From: Arcobacter sp. CECT 8985
GTDB taxonomy: Bacteria; Campylobacterota; Campylobacteria; Campylobacterales; Arcobacteraceae
Assembly: GCF_004116495.1 (NCBI RefSeq)
Contig: NZ_PDKC01000001.1
Span: 186,001-250,000, forward strand
Reading direction: 5' to 3'
Length of the DNA stretch: 64,000 nucleotides
Shown here: piece by piece, positions 55,802 to 64,000 of the stretch
Position numbering within the stretch: position 1 is the stretch's first letter
Layout of the letters: the number at the start of each line of letters is the position of its first letter
Position numbers and translations under genes: made by a program
The notes under the pieces: generated by a model
Told to the model about the DNA's origin: nothing
What the model saw: only the letters and a program-made list of their open reading frames with translations
The model's database searches: none

Positions 55802-56617
55802 TTATTTATTTGCATTTGGTACAAATAAAGCTTTTCCTAATAATCTAAAATCACCAATAATTTTTTGTGTAGAGTCTTTTACAATCCATTTTGTAAATTG
55901 TTTTGCTAATTTTGGTTGAACTTTTGAACATTTTTCTTTATTGATTGTAATTACACTATATTGATTAAATAAAGATTTATCACCCTCAACTACAATTTTC
56001 ATAGTATTTTTATCACCTTTTTGTGATTGATACTTAATCCAAGTACCTCTATCAGTCATTGTATATCCATTTTTTTCAGCTGCCATGTTAATAGTTCTTA
56101 ACATACCTTGACCTGTTTGAACATACCAAGATGCTTTTTCAGGTGCTTTAGCCATTGCTTTTTTCCATAAACTAATCTCTTTTTTATTAGTTCCTGAATT
56201 ATCACCTCTACTAAAAAAGTTTGATTTATTCTCTTTAATTTTTTCTAATGCTTTACTTGGAGCAAGTCCTGCTACATGTGCTGGATCTTTTTTAGGTCCA
56301 ATAATAACAAAGTCATTATACATAACTTGTTCTCTATCAACACCGTATCCAGTTGCTACAAATTTCTTCTCACTTGCTGGTGCATGTACAAAAAGAATAT
56401 CAACATCACAATTACTACCCATTTTAAGTGCTTTTCCTGTTCCTGTTGCAACCCATTTTAATGTAGTTCCTGTATCTTTTTTGAATATTGGTGCTAAATA
56501 GTCTAATAACCCAGTGTTATCAGTACTAGTTGTTGTCGCCATCATTAAGTCTTTTGCCATTAACGAACTTGTTGCTACTGCTGCTGCTAAAACTGTTGAT
56601 AATAAAATTTTCTTCAT
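55802..56617 (-). CDS. tupA: Tungstate-binding periplasmic protein
   Basis: 271 aa with a Sec signal peptide (ILLSTVLAAAVATSSLMA). The oxyanion-binding TTTS motif (MMATTTSTDNTG, residues 26-37) identifies the TupA family rather than ModA. It delivers tungstate, and less well molybdate, to TupB. It lies 14 bp downstream of moeA. Confidence 0.94.
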   Translation of the reverse strand: MKKILLSTVLAAAVATSSLMAKDLMMATTTSTDNTGLLDYLAPIFKKDTGTTLKWVATGTGKALKMGSNCDVDILFVHAPASEKKFVATGYGVDREQVMYNDFVIIGPKKDPAHVAGLAPSKALEKIKENKSNFFSRGDNSGTNKKEISLWKKAMAKAPEKASWYVQTGQGMLRTINMAAEKNGYTMTDRGTWIKYQSQKGDKNTMKIVVEGDKSLFNQYSVITINKEKCSKVQPKLAKQFTKWIVKDSTQKIIGDFRLLGKALFVPNANK

Positions 56618-56631
56618 TTATTTTCCTTTTA

Positions 56632-57879
56632 TTAATTTAAAATATTTATTTGTTTATCTAAAAATTTGTTATTAAATCTAATAACACCTACTTCTTGATC
56701 TACAGCGATATTACTTGTATCATTATTTGTAACTAATAATGAATTACTTTCATAAAGTGCTGTAATCATTCCTGATCCATATTTGTTATTTCTTGTAACT
56801 ATAAAACCTCCATTTTCACAAGATCCAAGCACTACATTTACTCTTCCTTGTTTTGTTTTAAATTCTTTTATATTCTTAACTTTTTCAATATCATGATAAA
56901 AACTATTGTTACCTTGTAGTTTTTTTAATACAGGGATAACAAATAAATGTGCATTAACCATAGCAGTTAATGGATTACCAGGTAAAGAAACAACTACTGT
57001 ATTTTGCATTTTTCCCATCATAATAGGACGACCTGGTTTAATATTTACTCCATGGAAAGCCGTTTTTAAACCATTAGATAAAAAAGCTTCTGCCATAAAA
57101 TCAGCATCACCCATTGAAATACCACCACTTGTTATTACAACATCGTAATTTTTTAGATTTGAAATAAACTCTTTTGATTTTTCCAAATCATCAGGAATAA
57201 CACCACTATATGTAGCATTAAAACCATTCTCTTTTAAAAGTGATACTAAAGCATAAGAGTTACAATTGTATATCTCATCTTCATTTGAATTTTCCCAAGG
57301 TTCTTTTAACTCATCACCCGTAGATAAAACAGCAATTGAAATATCTTTATATACTTCAACCATTACAATACCTTGAGAAGCTAATAGTGTTATTGTTGAT
57401 GAGTTAATAGCTTCACCTTTTTTTAAAAGAATATTTCCTTTTTTTTGTTCTTCACCTTTTACTCTTAGGTTACTTCCTTTTTTTATATTAGTTGGAAGAG
57501 TTACATTCATATCTGTAACATTACTACAATTTTCTATTGGAATAATTGTATCTGCATCAGCTGGTACTTGTGCACCTGTCATTATTTTATAACATTCACC
57601 ATCCTTTAAATCTGCTTTTACTTTATCATCTTTATCACCAGCATAAATAACTCTTTTTATATTTAAAGTTTTTCCAGAATCTTCACTTTTAAAAGCAAAC
57701 CCATCCATAGCAGAGTTATTAAAAGATGGTAAATTTTTTGTACAAATAATATCTTGAGCTATTACTTTACCTAAAGCATCTAACAATGAAACTTTGTGTG
57801 TTAAAGTAGTAGCATTTGCTAATTCAAAACTTTTAATTACTGCTTCATTAAAATCCAAATATGTTAATTTATTGCTCAT
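56632..57879 (-). CDS. moeA: Molybdopterin molybdenumtransferase MoeA
   Basis: 415 aa. MoeA signatures are FNNSAMDGFAFKSED, ITSGGISMGDADFMAEAF and SLPGNPLTAMVNAHLF, in the right order. It inserts Mo or W into adenylylated molybdopterin. Context with tungstate uptake and FdhD suggests the product is used by formate dehydrogenases. It overlaps the NifS-like gene by 11 nt. Confidence 0.95.
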   Translation of the reverse strand: MSNKLTYLDFNEAVIKSFELANATTLTHKVSLLDALGKVIAQDIICTKNLPSFNNSAMDGFAFKSEDSGKTLNIKRVIYAGDKDDKVKADLKDGECYKIMTGAQVPADADTIIPIENCSNVTDMNVTLPTNIKKGSNLRVKGEEQKKGNILLKKGEAINSSTITLLASQGIVMVEVYKDISIAVLSTGDELKEPWENSNEDEIYNCNSYALVSLLKENGFNATYSGVIPDDLEKSKEFISNLKNYDVVITSGGISMGDADFMAEAFLSNGLKTAFHGVNIKPGRPIMMGKMQNTVVVSLPGNPLTAMVNAHLFVIPVLKKLQGNNSFYHDIEKVKNIKEFKTKQGRVNVVLGSCENGGFIVTRNNKYGSGMITALYESNSLLVTNNDTSNIAVDQEVGVIRFNNKFLDKQINILN

Positions 57880-58849
57880 TTAATACCTTTATTTGTCTAT
57901 ATTTTTTATGTAATAATTCAACAATTTTTTCTATTTCTTCATTAGAGTACTCTTCACAAAAAGATAAAGAAATAGCATTTCTACTAGTTAATTCATCATA
58001 TCCCATAGATTGAATAATTCTTGAAGGTTTAGATAAACCTAAAGAGCACCCTTCTCCATTTGTAATTAAAATATTAGATAAAGCAGATGTACGTATAAGT
58101 TCTCTTGCTTTGATATTTTTTAAAGCAAAATGTAAAGAATAGTCTAAAGTAGAAGAAGGTTCTACAAAAAAATAAATATCATCTTTAAACTTCTGTTTTA
58201 ATTTTTCAAGAAAAAGTTTTTTATTTGAAGTATTAAAAGTTTGATTTTTTAAACCTTCAAATGATAAATATACACTAAGAGCATCACAATTTGCTAAGTT
58301 TTGTTCTTCAAATTCACCATTATGTAAAACAATAGCACTACTTGTATATCCGCTTAATTTATAACAATCAAAAATTGCAATATCACAAATTTCATCATAA
58401 TTTGCACTTGAATTTGAAATTATCTTAGCATTAGTTAACTCTTTTATTTTTTTAAGATTCGTCTTAACAAAAGTATCCATTGTATATGAAGAGATAAATA
58501 TAAAATCTAATTTTTGATCTTTTAATTTTTCAAAATTTACTGTTCCATTTTTATTTAACTCAATCCATAAAACTTCAAAACCTAACTTTTCATATTGTTT
58601 TGCAGCATCCACGATTGATTGACTTTCACCTTTACTAACTGCAATTTTTCCATCCAGTTCAAGCATTAAACCTAAAACTCCATATTTACTAAAATCGATT
58701 GTTTTTAAATCAGTAAAATTATACTTTTTTAAAAAAACTTTTTTTAATAAAGTAAAAGAATCATTATTATCTAAGATACTTAATGAATAATCAGTTGTAA
58801 TATGTATATCTTGCACATTTGGATACAATAAAAAATTCAATTTAAACAT
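57869..58849 (-). CDS. Divergent NifS/IscS-like PLP protein
   Basis: 326 aa, shorter than IscS (about 400). The C-terminal part contains an IscS-like catalytic loop NGEGCSLGLSKPSRIIQSMG (Cys268) and Lys164 sits in YKLSGYTSSA, where the PLP lysine would be; the usual His before it is Tyr. The N-terminal substrate segment is shortened and the PLP-stacking His is not evident. It may be a dedicated sulfur donor to FdhD (which needs persulfide from a cysteine desulfurase) or a degenerate paralogue. It shares one nt with modE. Confidence 0.75.
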   Translation of the reverse strand: MFKLNFLLYPNVQDIHITTDYSLSILDNNDSFTLLKKVFLKKYNFTDLKTIDFSKYGVLGLMLELDGKIAVSKGESQSIVDAAKQYEKLGFEVLWIELNKNGTVNFEKLKDQKLDFIFISSYTMDTFVKTNLKKIKELTNAKIISNSSANYDEICDIAIFDCYKLSGYTSSAIVLHNGEFEEQNLANCDALSVYLSFEGLKNQTFNTSNKKLFLEKLKQKFKDDIYFFVEPSSTLDYSLHFALKNIKARELIRTSALSNILITNGEGCSLGLSKPSRIIQSMGYDELTSRNAISLSFCEEYSNEEIEKIVELLHKKYRQIKVLNEQ

Positions 58850-59220
58850 TATTTATCCTCCTTTGGATTGAGAATTTCTTCTCCACCTTTAACAAAAAGC
58901 TCTTTATATCTATCTTCTGCATATTTTTTTATATCATGTTCTAATATTTTATAAGTTTGAATAACTTCTCTTGCTTTGGGAGTAAGACTAGTTCCACTAT
59001 TCTCACCTCTACCTTTAAACGTCATTACAAGATCTTCTTCAATAAACTTTTCCAATATTTTTATATGGCTCCAGGCTTTTTTATAATTCATTCCTACTTC
59101 TTTTGCAGCTTCTGCTATAGATCCAGTTCTGTCAACGTTTTCTAGAACTTCAGTCTTCCCACTACCAAAAATTAGATTTTGGTCATCATCTTCTATCCAA
59201 ACCTTAACTTTTACTTTCAT
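58849..59220 (-). CDS. ModE-like winged-helix regulator
   Basis: 123 aa with the ModE N-terminal LysR-type HTH: TGSIAEAAKEVGMNYKKAWSHIKILEKF at about residues 32-59, and RGENSGTSLTPKAREVI. The Mop/TOBE oxyanion-binding domains are missing, so it must be a short ModE form. It likely regulates Mo/W genes in this cluster. Confidence 0.88.
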   Translation of the reverse strand: MKVKVKVWIEDDDQNLIFGSGKTEVLENVDRTGSIAEAAKEVGMNYKKAWSHIKILEKFIEEDLVMTFKGRGENSGTSLTPKAREVIQTYKILEHDIKKYAEDRYKELFVKGGEEILNPKEDK

Positions 59221-59632
59221 GCTTGCCCTTCCTTTTTCTAAAACATCCCAATTGACAATGAGTAACTTCTATATCAGAATTTACAACTGTAGAACCAACT
59301 GTTCTTAAAGTAGATTGTTGTGCCTCATTCCATAACACTTTACACTCTAATTCTTTATTCCCCAAATAATTTTGTTTTATTCTATTATAAACTTCAATAT
59401 TTGGGTCATTAAATTTAATTTTTCCAAAAACTCCTAATTCGCAATTAGTAATTTTTATACCTAAACTTTTAGTAATTGCAGACATTTCATGTGGCTTTTT
59501 ACCTATAAGTCGTGCAACTTTAAAAGCCTTTAAACAAGATAATTTACCTTCAGCATCTAAATTTGTTAAAATTAAATCTTTTTGTATATTATCAAGTTTA
59601 ATATCCATATCATCATCTATACTAGACATCAA
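59204..59632 (-). CDS. Unknown protein with a duplicated CxLGxF motif
   Basis: 142 aa, not recognised. Two similar units occur: IKITNCELGVFGKIK and IEVTHCQLGCFRKRK, about 60 residues apart, suggesting an internal repeat with Cys that might bind metal or persulfide. No signal peptide or helix. It lies between fdhD (11-nt overlap) and modE (17-nt overlap), so it is tightly tied to formate dehydrogenase cofactor biology. Confidence 0.7.
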   Translation of the reverse strand: MMSSIDDDMDIKLDNIQKDLILTNLDAEGKLSCLKAFKVARLIGKKPHEMSAITKSLGIKITNCELGVFGKIKFNDPNIEVYNRIKQNYLGNKELECKVLWNEAQQSTLRTVGSTVVNSDIEVTHCQLGCFRKRKGKHESKS

Positions 59633-60410
59633 TTCTTCCTTGATGAGTATAAATATTCATTCTTTTGCCTCTTGCAAAACCTATTAATGTAACTCCATGC
59701 TTATGAGCTGTTTGTACTCCAAGATATGTTGGTGCTGTTCTTGAAACTACAATAGGGACTTTGTGCATTACAGCTTTTGTTACCATTTCTGAAGATAATC
59801 TACCACTTACAAATAAAACAGATTTTGAAGTATCTAAACCTTTAATTTTACATTTACCTACTACTTTGTCAATAGCATTATGTCTACCAATATCTTCTGA
59901 TGTTACAGTAGTACCATCTGGTAAATATATCATTGCTTTATGAACACATCCTGTTAATTTATATAATTCACTCTCTTCATAAAATTTTTTTACTTCAGTA
60001 GAGATTGTTTCTGGTTTTACTTGAAATGCTATTTGGTTAAATGGCACTTCAACATTTCCTTCTACATTTCCAGTAACTCCACCACCACAGCCACTAACTA
60101 AAGTTTTTTCTGTATATAAATTTTCTAAAGAATCTTCATTTATTTTTGCAGTTATATCAACTCTCAATCCATCTTCGCTGATATGAAATTCTTCAATATC
60201 ATCAATACTTGAAATTACATTTTCACTCATTAAAAAACCAACTGCATGTGCATCTTGGTCTATAGGAATACACATCATTGAAATTGCTTTTTCACCATTT
60301 AAATAGAGATTTAACCTTGCTTCTTCAATAGTTACATCTTCAAACTCAACTGAGCTCTCACCTGATACTTTTTCAATAATTACTTTTTTTAAATATTTTT
60401 CGTTTCCCAT
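59622..60410 (-). CDS. fdhD: FdhD sulfurtransferase for formate dehydrogenase
   Basis: 262 aa from the ATG at 60410; an upstream ATG at 60452 would leave only 2 bp to the terminator hairpin at 60455-60490 and lacks a ribosome binding site. LVSGCGGGVTG places the reactive Cys; only the first of the two Cys of the E. coli CxxC is present. EDIGRHNAIDKVVGK, SGRLSSEMVTKA and VVSRTAPTYLGVQTAHKHGVTL are FdhD signatures. It passes sulfur from a cysteine desulfurase to the Mo/W-bis-MGD of formate dehydrogenase. Confidence 0.93.
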   Translation of the reverse strand: MGNEKYLKKVIIEKVSGESSVEFEDVTIEEARLNLYLNGEKAISMMCIPIDQDAHAVGFLMSENVISSIDDIEEFHISEDGLRVDITAKINEDSLENLYTEKTLVSGCGGGVTGNVEGNVEVPFNQIAFQVKPETISTEVKKFYEESELYKLTGCVHKAMIYLPDGTTVTSEDIGRHNAIDKVVGKCKIKGLDTSKSVLFVSGRLSSEMVTKAVMHKVPIVVSRTAPTYLGVQTAHKHGVTLIGFARGKRMNIYTHQGRIDV

Positions 60411-60454
60411 TCCCAACTTCTTTAATGTGTATTTAATGCATATTTCTAGCATTT

Positions 60455-60490
60455 AAAAAACTAGTAAGAGTATAATCTTACCAGTTTTTT
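60455..60490 (-). terminator. Terminator between fdhC and fdhD
   Basis: Minus-strand arms AAAAAACTGGTAAGA and TCTTACTAGTTTTTT (one G-T pair) around a 6-nt loop, ending in six T. It directly follows fdhC and implies a separate promoter for fdhD onward. Confidence 0.8.
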
Positions 60491-60494
60491 TCTA

Positions 60495-61394
60495 TTATAA
60501 TTCTTTTTTATCTTTTAATTTTTTATAATAAGTACTATGAAGGATTTCAACTTCTTCTTCTTCTTTATAACCAGTTATCATACTGTGAATTGCACCTTTA
60601 ATTGCAAATACAGACATATAAATATGTGTCATAAATAGTGCAGCTACTGCCATTCCTAAAACATTATGCACTATTGCACTTGCTCTTAGTAGGTCAATTT
60701 GTGATAATCCTAATGATACAACAATATCAAGTTTAAAATCTTGAAAATACATAATTGCACCTGTTATTATCATAAATATCCCACCTAAAGTACAAATCCA
60801 GAACCACATTTTTTGTCCTGCGTTAAATTTACCAGCTGGAATTGGGTCTTTTCTTTTGTTTAAATAACCCCCTAATATCATCATCCATTTGATATCATCA
60901 CTTGTTGGAAGCATTTCTTTAAACCACATGATTAACATAGGTAATACAGAAACTGCAAAAAACGGAGTTGCGATTGCATGAAGTTCTTTACAAACTCTTA
61001 CAAATTCTCCTCCACCAAAAAATGTTCCAAATACCATAACAAAACCTGTTGGTATTAAAACAATAAATGAAAATCCAGCTAACCAGTGGATAAATCTATG
61101 AAATATTGTGAATACGTGTATCTTTTTTCTATCATGTGAAAAAATCATTGGTCCTATAATTAAATAGTGAACTAAAAAAACTGCTGGAACTCCAAAGGCA
61201 ATGGCTAAAAATGCCATTGTAAAATATTTACCTTGTAAAATAGTAAACCATTGTCCTAAATGTAAAGAGCCCTGTTTATCATATGCTAATATATTTGGTA
61301 TTAAATCTTTTCCAAATATTGCACTTGATTCATCAGCAGCGAATGCTACTGATGATAATACGAATATCAAAATTAGTAAATATTTTTTCATCAT
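60495..61394 (-). CDS. fdhC: Formate dehydrogenase cytochrome b subunit
   Basis: 299 aa from the ATG at 61394 (GAGG five to eight nt upstream); a longer start at 61427 would be inside fdhB without ribosome binding site. Signal-like helix (YLLILIFVLSSVAFA), then four core helices as in FdnI. Haem b His candidates are in IFHRFIHWLAG, CKELHAIATP and IVHNVLGMA/MTHIYMSVF. It passes electrons from periplasmic FdhAB to quinone. Longer than E. coli FdnI (217 aa) by an N-terminal periplasmic segment. Confidence 0.9.
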   Translation of the reverse strand: MMKKYLLILIFVLSSVAFAADESSAIFGKDLIPNILAYDKQGSLHLGQWFTILQGKYFTMAFLAIAFGVPAVFLVHYLIIGPMIFSHDRKKIHVFTIFHRFIHWLAGFSFIVLIPTGFVMVFGTFFGGGEFVRVCKELHAIATPFFAVSVLPMLIMWFKEMLPTSDDIKWMMILGGYLNKRKDPIPAGKFNAGQKMWFWICTLGGIFMIITGAIMYFQDFKLDIVVSLGLSQIDLLRASAIVHNVLGMAVAALFMTHIYMSVFAIKGAIHSMITGYKEEEEVEILHSTYYKKLKDKKEL

Positions 61395-61399
61395 ATACC

Positions 61400-62011
61400 T
61401 CACTTTGCCCCGTAGGCAGTATCCCAAGTCATTGGAGCTGTTTGTACGCCATGACCTCTTGATAAAACTCTTTCTCTATATATTTTACTAACTTCTTGAG
61501 ATTCACCAACTAAAAGTGCTTTAGTTGAACACATAGCTGCACATACAGGAACTTTTCCTTCAGCTATTCTATTTTGTCCATAAAGTTCTCTTTCATGTTC
61601 GCTATTTGTTTCTAATGGACCACCTGCACACATTGTACATTTATCCATTGCACCTTTTGTTCCAAAAGCACCATCTCTAGGGAACTGTGGTGCTCCAAAA
61701 GGACAAGCATATAAACAATATGCACAACCAATACATTTATCTTTATCATGAAGAACAATCCCATCTTCTCTAATATAGAAACAATCTACTGGACATACCT
61801 GTTCGCAAGGTGCATCTGTACAATGCATACAAGCTATTGATAAAGAGTATTCTAATCCTTCTTTACCTTCATTAATTGTGATTACTTTTCTTCTATTAAT
61901 CCCAGATGGAAGTTCATGAGCTTCTGCACAAGCTACTGAACAACCATCACATTCAATACATCTACCTTCATCACAATAAAATTTCATTCTTGATAATTCT
62001 GAACTACTCAT
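61400..62011 (-). CDS. fdhB: Formate dehydrogenase iron-sulfur subunit
   Basis: 203 aa with four [4Fe-4S] Cys sets: CDEGRCIECDGCSVACAE, CMHCTDAPCEQVCP, CIGCAYCLYACP and CTMCAGG...CAAMCS. It lacks the C-terminal membrane helix of E. coli FdnH, typical of the short FdhB. It passes electrons from FdhA to FdhC. Its stop sits in the fdhC ribosome binding site. Confidence 0.93.
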   Translation of the reverse strand: MSSSELSRMKFYCDEGRCIECDGCSVACAEAHELPSGINRRKVITINEGKEGLEYSLSIACMHCTDAPCEQVCPVDCFYIREDGIVLHDKDKCIGCAYCLYACPFGAPQFPRDGAFGTKGAMDKCTMCAGGPLETNSEHERELYGQNRIAEGKVPVCAAMCSTKALLVGESQEVSKIYRERVLSRGHGVQTAPMTWDTAYGAK

Positions 62012-62020
62012 AATAACCTC

Positions 62021-64000
62021 CTACGCTCTTTCTACTCGGCATAATCCACCTTTTGTTTCTGGTATTTGTGTAATAATGTCATAACCATAGTTTGTAACAG
62101 TATTTGCACTTTCACCAACCGCATAAGGTTTAGTTCCTTTAGGATATTTGTGTGAATAATCCTCACCTTGGAAATGTCCAGCAAAATGGAATGGTAACCA
62201 TACTCTATCAGGGCTAACTGAATATGAATATTTTGCTTTTACTTTAATTTTTGTTCCTTCAGGTGAATGAATCCATACCATATCTCCATCTCTTACGCCT
62301 AATTTACCTGCTAAGTCTGGATTTATATCACAGAACATCTCAGGGCTTAATGCTGCTAGATATTTAGAAGCTCTATTCTCCATACCCGCACCATTTAGGT
62401 TTACAAGTCTTCCAGTTACCAAGTTAATTGGGAACTCTTTTGACCAATCTTTTTGAGATTGTTTACTCATATATTGAGTATCAACTCTATAATGATCTGG
62501 TTTGTTTGCATATGTTGGATATTTTTTAACTAAATCAAATCTTGGAGAGTGTAAAGGCTCTCTATGCATTGGTATTTGATCAGGGAATGTCCATACTCTT
62601 GCTCTTGCTCTTGCATTTCCGTAAGGTGCAATCCCTGCTTCCATACATTTTTCAGCAATAATATTTGAAGTATCAACTTTCCAGTTTTTACCAATTCTTT
62701 TTTTCTCATCTTCAGTTAATTTAATTCCTAAAACTTCTTCAATATTATCTCTTGTAATTTCAGGATATCCACCATTTACTTTAGAATCTTTTGGTGCACT
62801 TCCAGCTGCTGCTAATTGTGAAACACCTTCATGTTCTAAACCAAATCTATTTCTAAATCCCATACCTCCATCTTTAACACTTAAATTAGTGTTATATAGA
62901 AGCGGACTTCCTCCATGTTTTTCTGTCCAACAAGGCCAAGGTAAACCATAATATTCACCTTTCATTTCACCATAACCTCTTAGAGTTACTTGATCAAACA
63001 TATGCCAATTTTCATTATGTTTTTTTAATCTTTCTGGTGTCCAACCTGTTAAACCAATTGTTTTAATAGTTCTAGCAATTTCTCTTGTAGCATCTTCAGG
63101 CCATTTGAAATTACCTTTTTCATCTTTCATTGCTGCAACATATTGATCATAAAAACCTAATCTTTTTGAAAGTTCAAATAAAACTTCTTGATCTGGTTTT
63201 GATTCATATAATGGCTCAACTACTTGAGTTCTCCATTGAACTGATCTATTTGTAGCAGTAACTGAACCACTTGTTTCAAATTGTGTTGCTGCTGGTATAA
63301 TAAATACATCATCTTGTTTATCTGTTAAAATTGCCGCTTCGTTTACAAAAGGATCAGATAACACTAGCAATTCTAAATTGTCTAAACCTTCTTTAATTTT
63401 TGCTTGTTGTGCAACAGAAGTAACTCCATTACCCATAACAAAAAGTGCTTTTAGATTTGTTTTACCATTATGAGATTTATCATTTCCACCTTTGCCATCT
63501 AATACTCCAGCCCACCATCTAGCAAGTGTGAATCCTTTTTTATTCATCCACTCAGGAGCTTGGAATTGTCTAGTTAACCAACCATAGTCAACTTTCCATT
63601 GTTGTGCAAAATATTTCCATGAACCATCACTTAATCCATAATAACCTGGTAATGTATGTGATAAACAACACATATCTGTAGCACCTTGAACATTATCGTG
63701 CCCTCTTAAGATATTTGTTCCACCACCTGCTCTACCCATATTTCCAAGAGCTAATTGTACAATTGGAGCTAATCTTGTATTAGAACTTCCTATTGTGTGT
63801 TGTGTTAAACCCATTGCCCAAATTAATGTACCTGGAGAATTTTTAGCATATAAAGTTGTGATTTGAATTAATTTTTCAGCTGGTACGCCTGTAATGTCTG
63901 CAACTTTTTCAGGAGTCCATTTTTTTGCTTCTTCTTTAATTAAATCCATTCCATAAACTCTATCGTTTATGAACTTATCATCATGCCAACCATTTTTAAA
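62021..64000 (-). CDS. fdhA: Formate dehydrogenase catalytic subunit, partial (5' end beyond right edge)
   Basis: The frame stays open from 64000 to the stop at 62021 (659 codons visible, beginning FKNGWHDDKFINDRVYG); the first third, holding the Fe-S ligands and the Sec or Cys site, is outside. Visible motifs are WAMGLTQHTIGSSN, NILRGHDNVQGATDMC, LFVMGNGVTSVAQ and the C-terminal molybdopterin-binding LVTGRLVNLNGAGMENR and VWLPFHFAGHF. It is the respiratory FdnG/FdhA type, acting in the periplasm. Whether it too carries Sec cannot be seen here. Confidence 0.94.
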   Translation of the reverse strand, partial: FKNGWHDDKFINDRVYGMDLIKEEAKKWTPEKVADITGVPAEKLIQITTLYAKNSPGTLIWAMGLTQHTIGSSNTRLAPIVQLALGNMGRAGGGTNILRGHDNVQGATDMCCLSHTLPGYYGLSDGSWKYFAQQWKVDYGWLTRQFQAPEWMNKKGFTLARWWAGVLDGKGGNDKSHNGKTNLKALFVMGNGVTSVAQQAKIKEGLDNLELLVLSDPFVNEAAILTDKQDDVFIIPAATQFETSGSVTATNRSVQWRTQVVEPLYESKPDQEVLFELSKRLGFYDQYVAAMKDEKGNFKWPEDATREIARTIKTIGLTGWTPERLKKHNENWHMFDQVTLRGYGEMKGEYYGLPWPCWTEKHGGSPLLYNTNLSVKDGGMGFRNRFGLEHEGVSQLAAAGSAPKDSKVNGGYPEITRDNIEEVLGIKLTEDEKKRIGKNWKVDTSNIIAEKCMEAGIAPYGNARARARVWTFPDQIPMHREPLHSPRFDLVKKYPTYANKPDHYRVDTQYMSKQSQKDWSKEFPINLVTGRLVNLNGAGMENRASKYLAALSPEMFCDINPDLAGKLGVRDGDMVWIHSPEGTKIKVKAKYSYSVSPDRVWLPFHFAGHFQGEDYSHKYPKGTKPYAVGESANTVTNYGYDIITQIPETKGGLCRVERA

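Noticed and set aside
1-64000. CRISPR arrays, rRNA genes, transposases
   Set aside because: No regularly spaced repeat series, rRNA segment or transposase-like protein was found anywhere in the window.

Overview
The window is AT-rich, tightly packed bacterial DNA. Its gene content points to a Campylobacterota member close to Arcobacter: FIST/histidine kinase pairs, DsbA/DsbB and TupABC genes of that lineage, selenocysteine formate dehydrogenases, many c-di-GMP and two-component genes, and short intergenic regions. The assignment rests on gene content and protein style, not on a marker-gene search.

Layout. 1-4311: a truncated histidine kinase and FIST sensor gene (minus), then an unknown protein and a UvrD-like helicase (plus). 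4418-4701: a tRNA-Tyr/tRNA-Phe/tRNA-Leu cluster. 4692-8306: a small island bounded by a 52-bp direct repeat that includes the 3' end of tRNA-Leu. It carries an Sll1717-like P-loop ATPase and an unknown protein with a PIN-like aspartate pattern, and has no integrase. This is the best candidate for an undescribed system. 8471-29635: mixed housekeeping and accessory genes: flavin reductase, acetyltransferase, alpha- and beta-carbonic anhydrases, biotin carboxylase, RraA, two AraC regulators, a Dsb thiol-oxidation cluster, EAL and GGDEF proteins, Kef-type antiporter, EamA exporter and DUF711. 29871-31952: a double-cubane dehydratase-like protein with its ATP-dependent activase. 32054-35839: a potassium operon in which Kdp-type sensors (a KdpF-like peptide, a short KdpD and KdpE) sit with a Trk/Ktr channel instead of KdpABC.

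36819-52213 is mostly a 13-gene minus-strand operon for a formate hydrogenlyase: group 4 [NiFe]-hydrogenase subunits HyfABCEFGHI, maturation proteins HycH and HycI, the formate channel FocA, and two different selenocysteine FdhF proteins, one at each end. Both fdhF genes are read through an in-frame TGA followed by a recognisable SECIS hairpin. A Crp/Fnr-family regulator is divergent from the operon, and a 16-bp perfect palindrome lies between them.

54077-64000 is a second formate module: respiratory formate dehydrogenase FdhABC (FdhA runs off the right edge), then FdhD, an unknown cysteine-motif protein, a ModE-like regulator, a divergent NifS-like protein, MoeA and the tungstate transporter TupABC. 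The genes cover formate oxidation, the molybdopterin cofactor, its sulfuration and W/Mo supply. The right half of the window is therefore dominated by formate and hydrogen metabolism that depends on selenium and probably tungsten.
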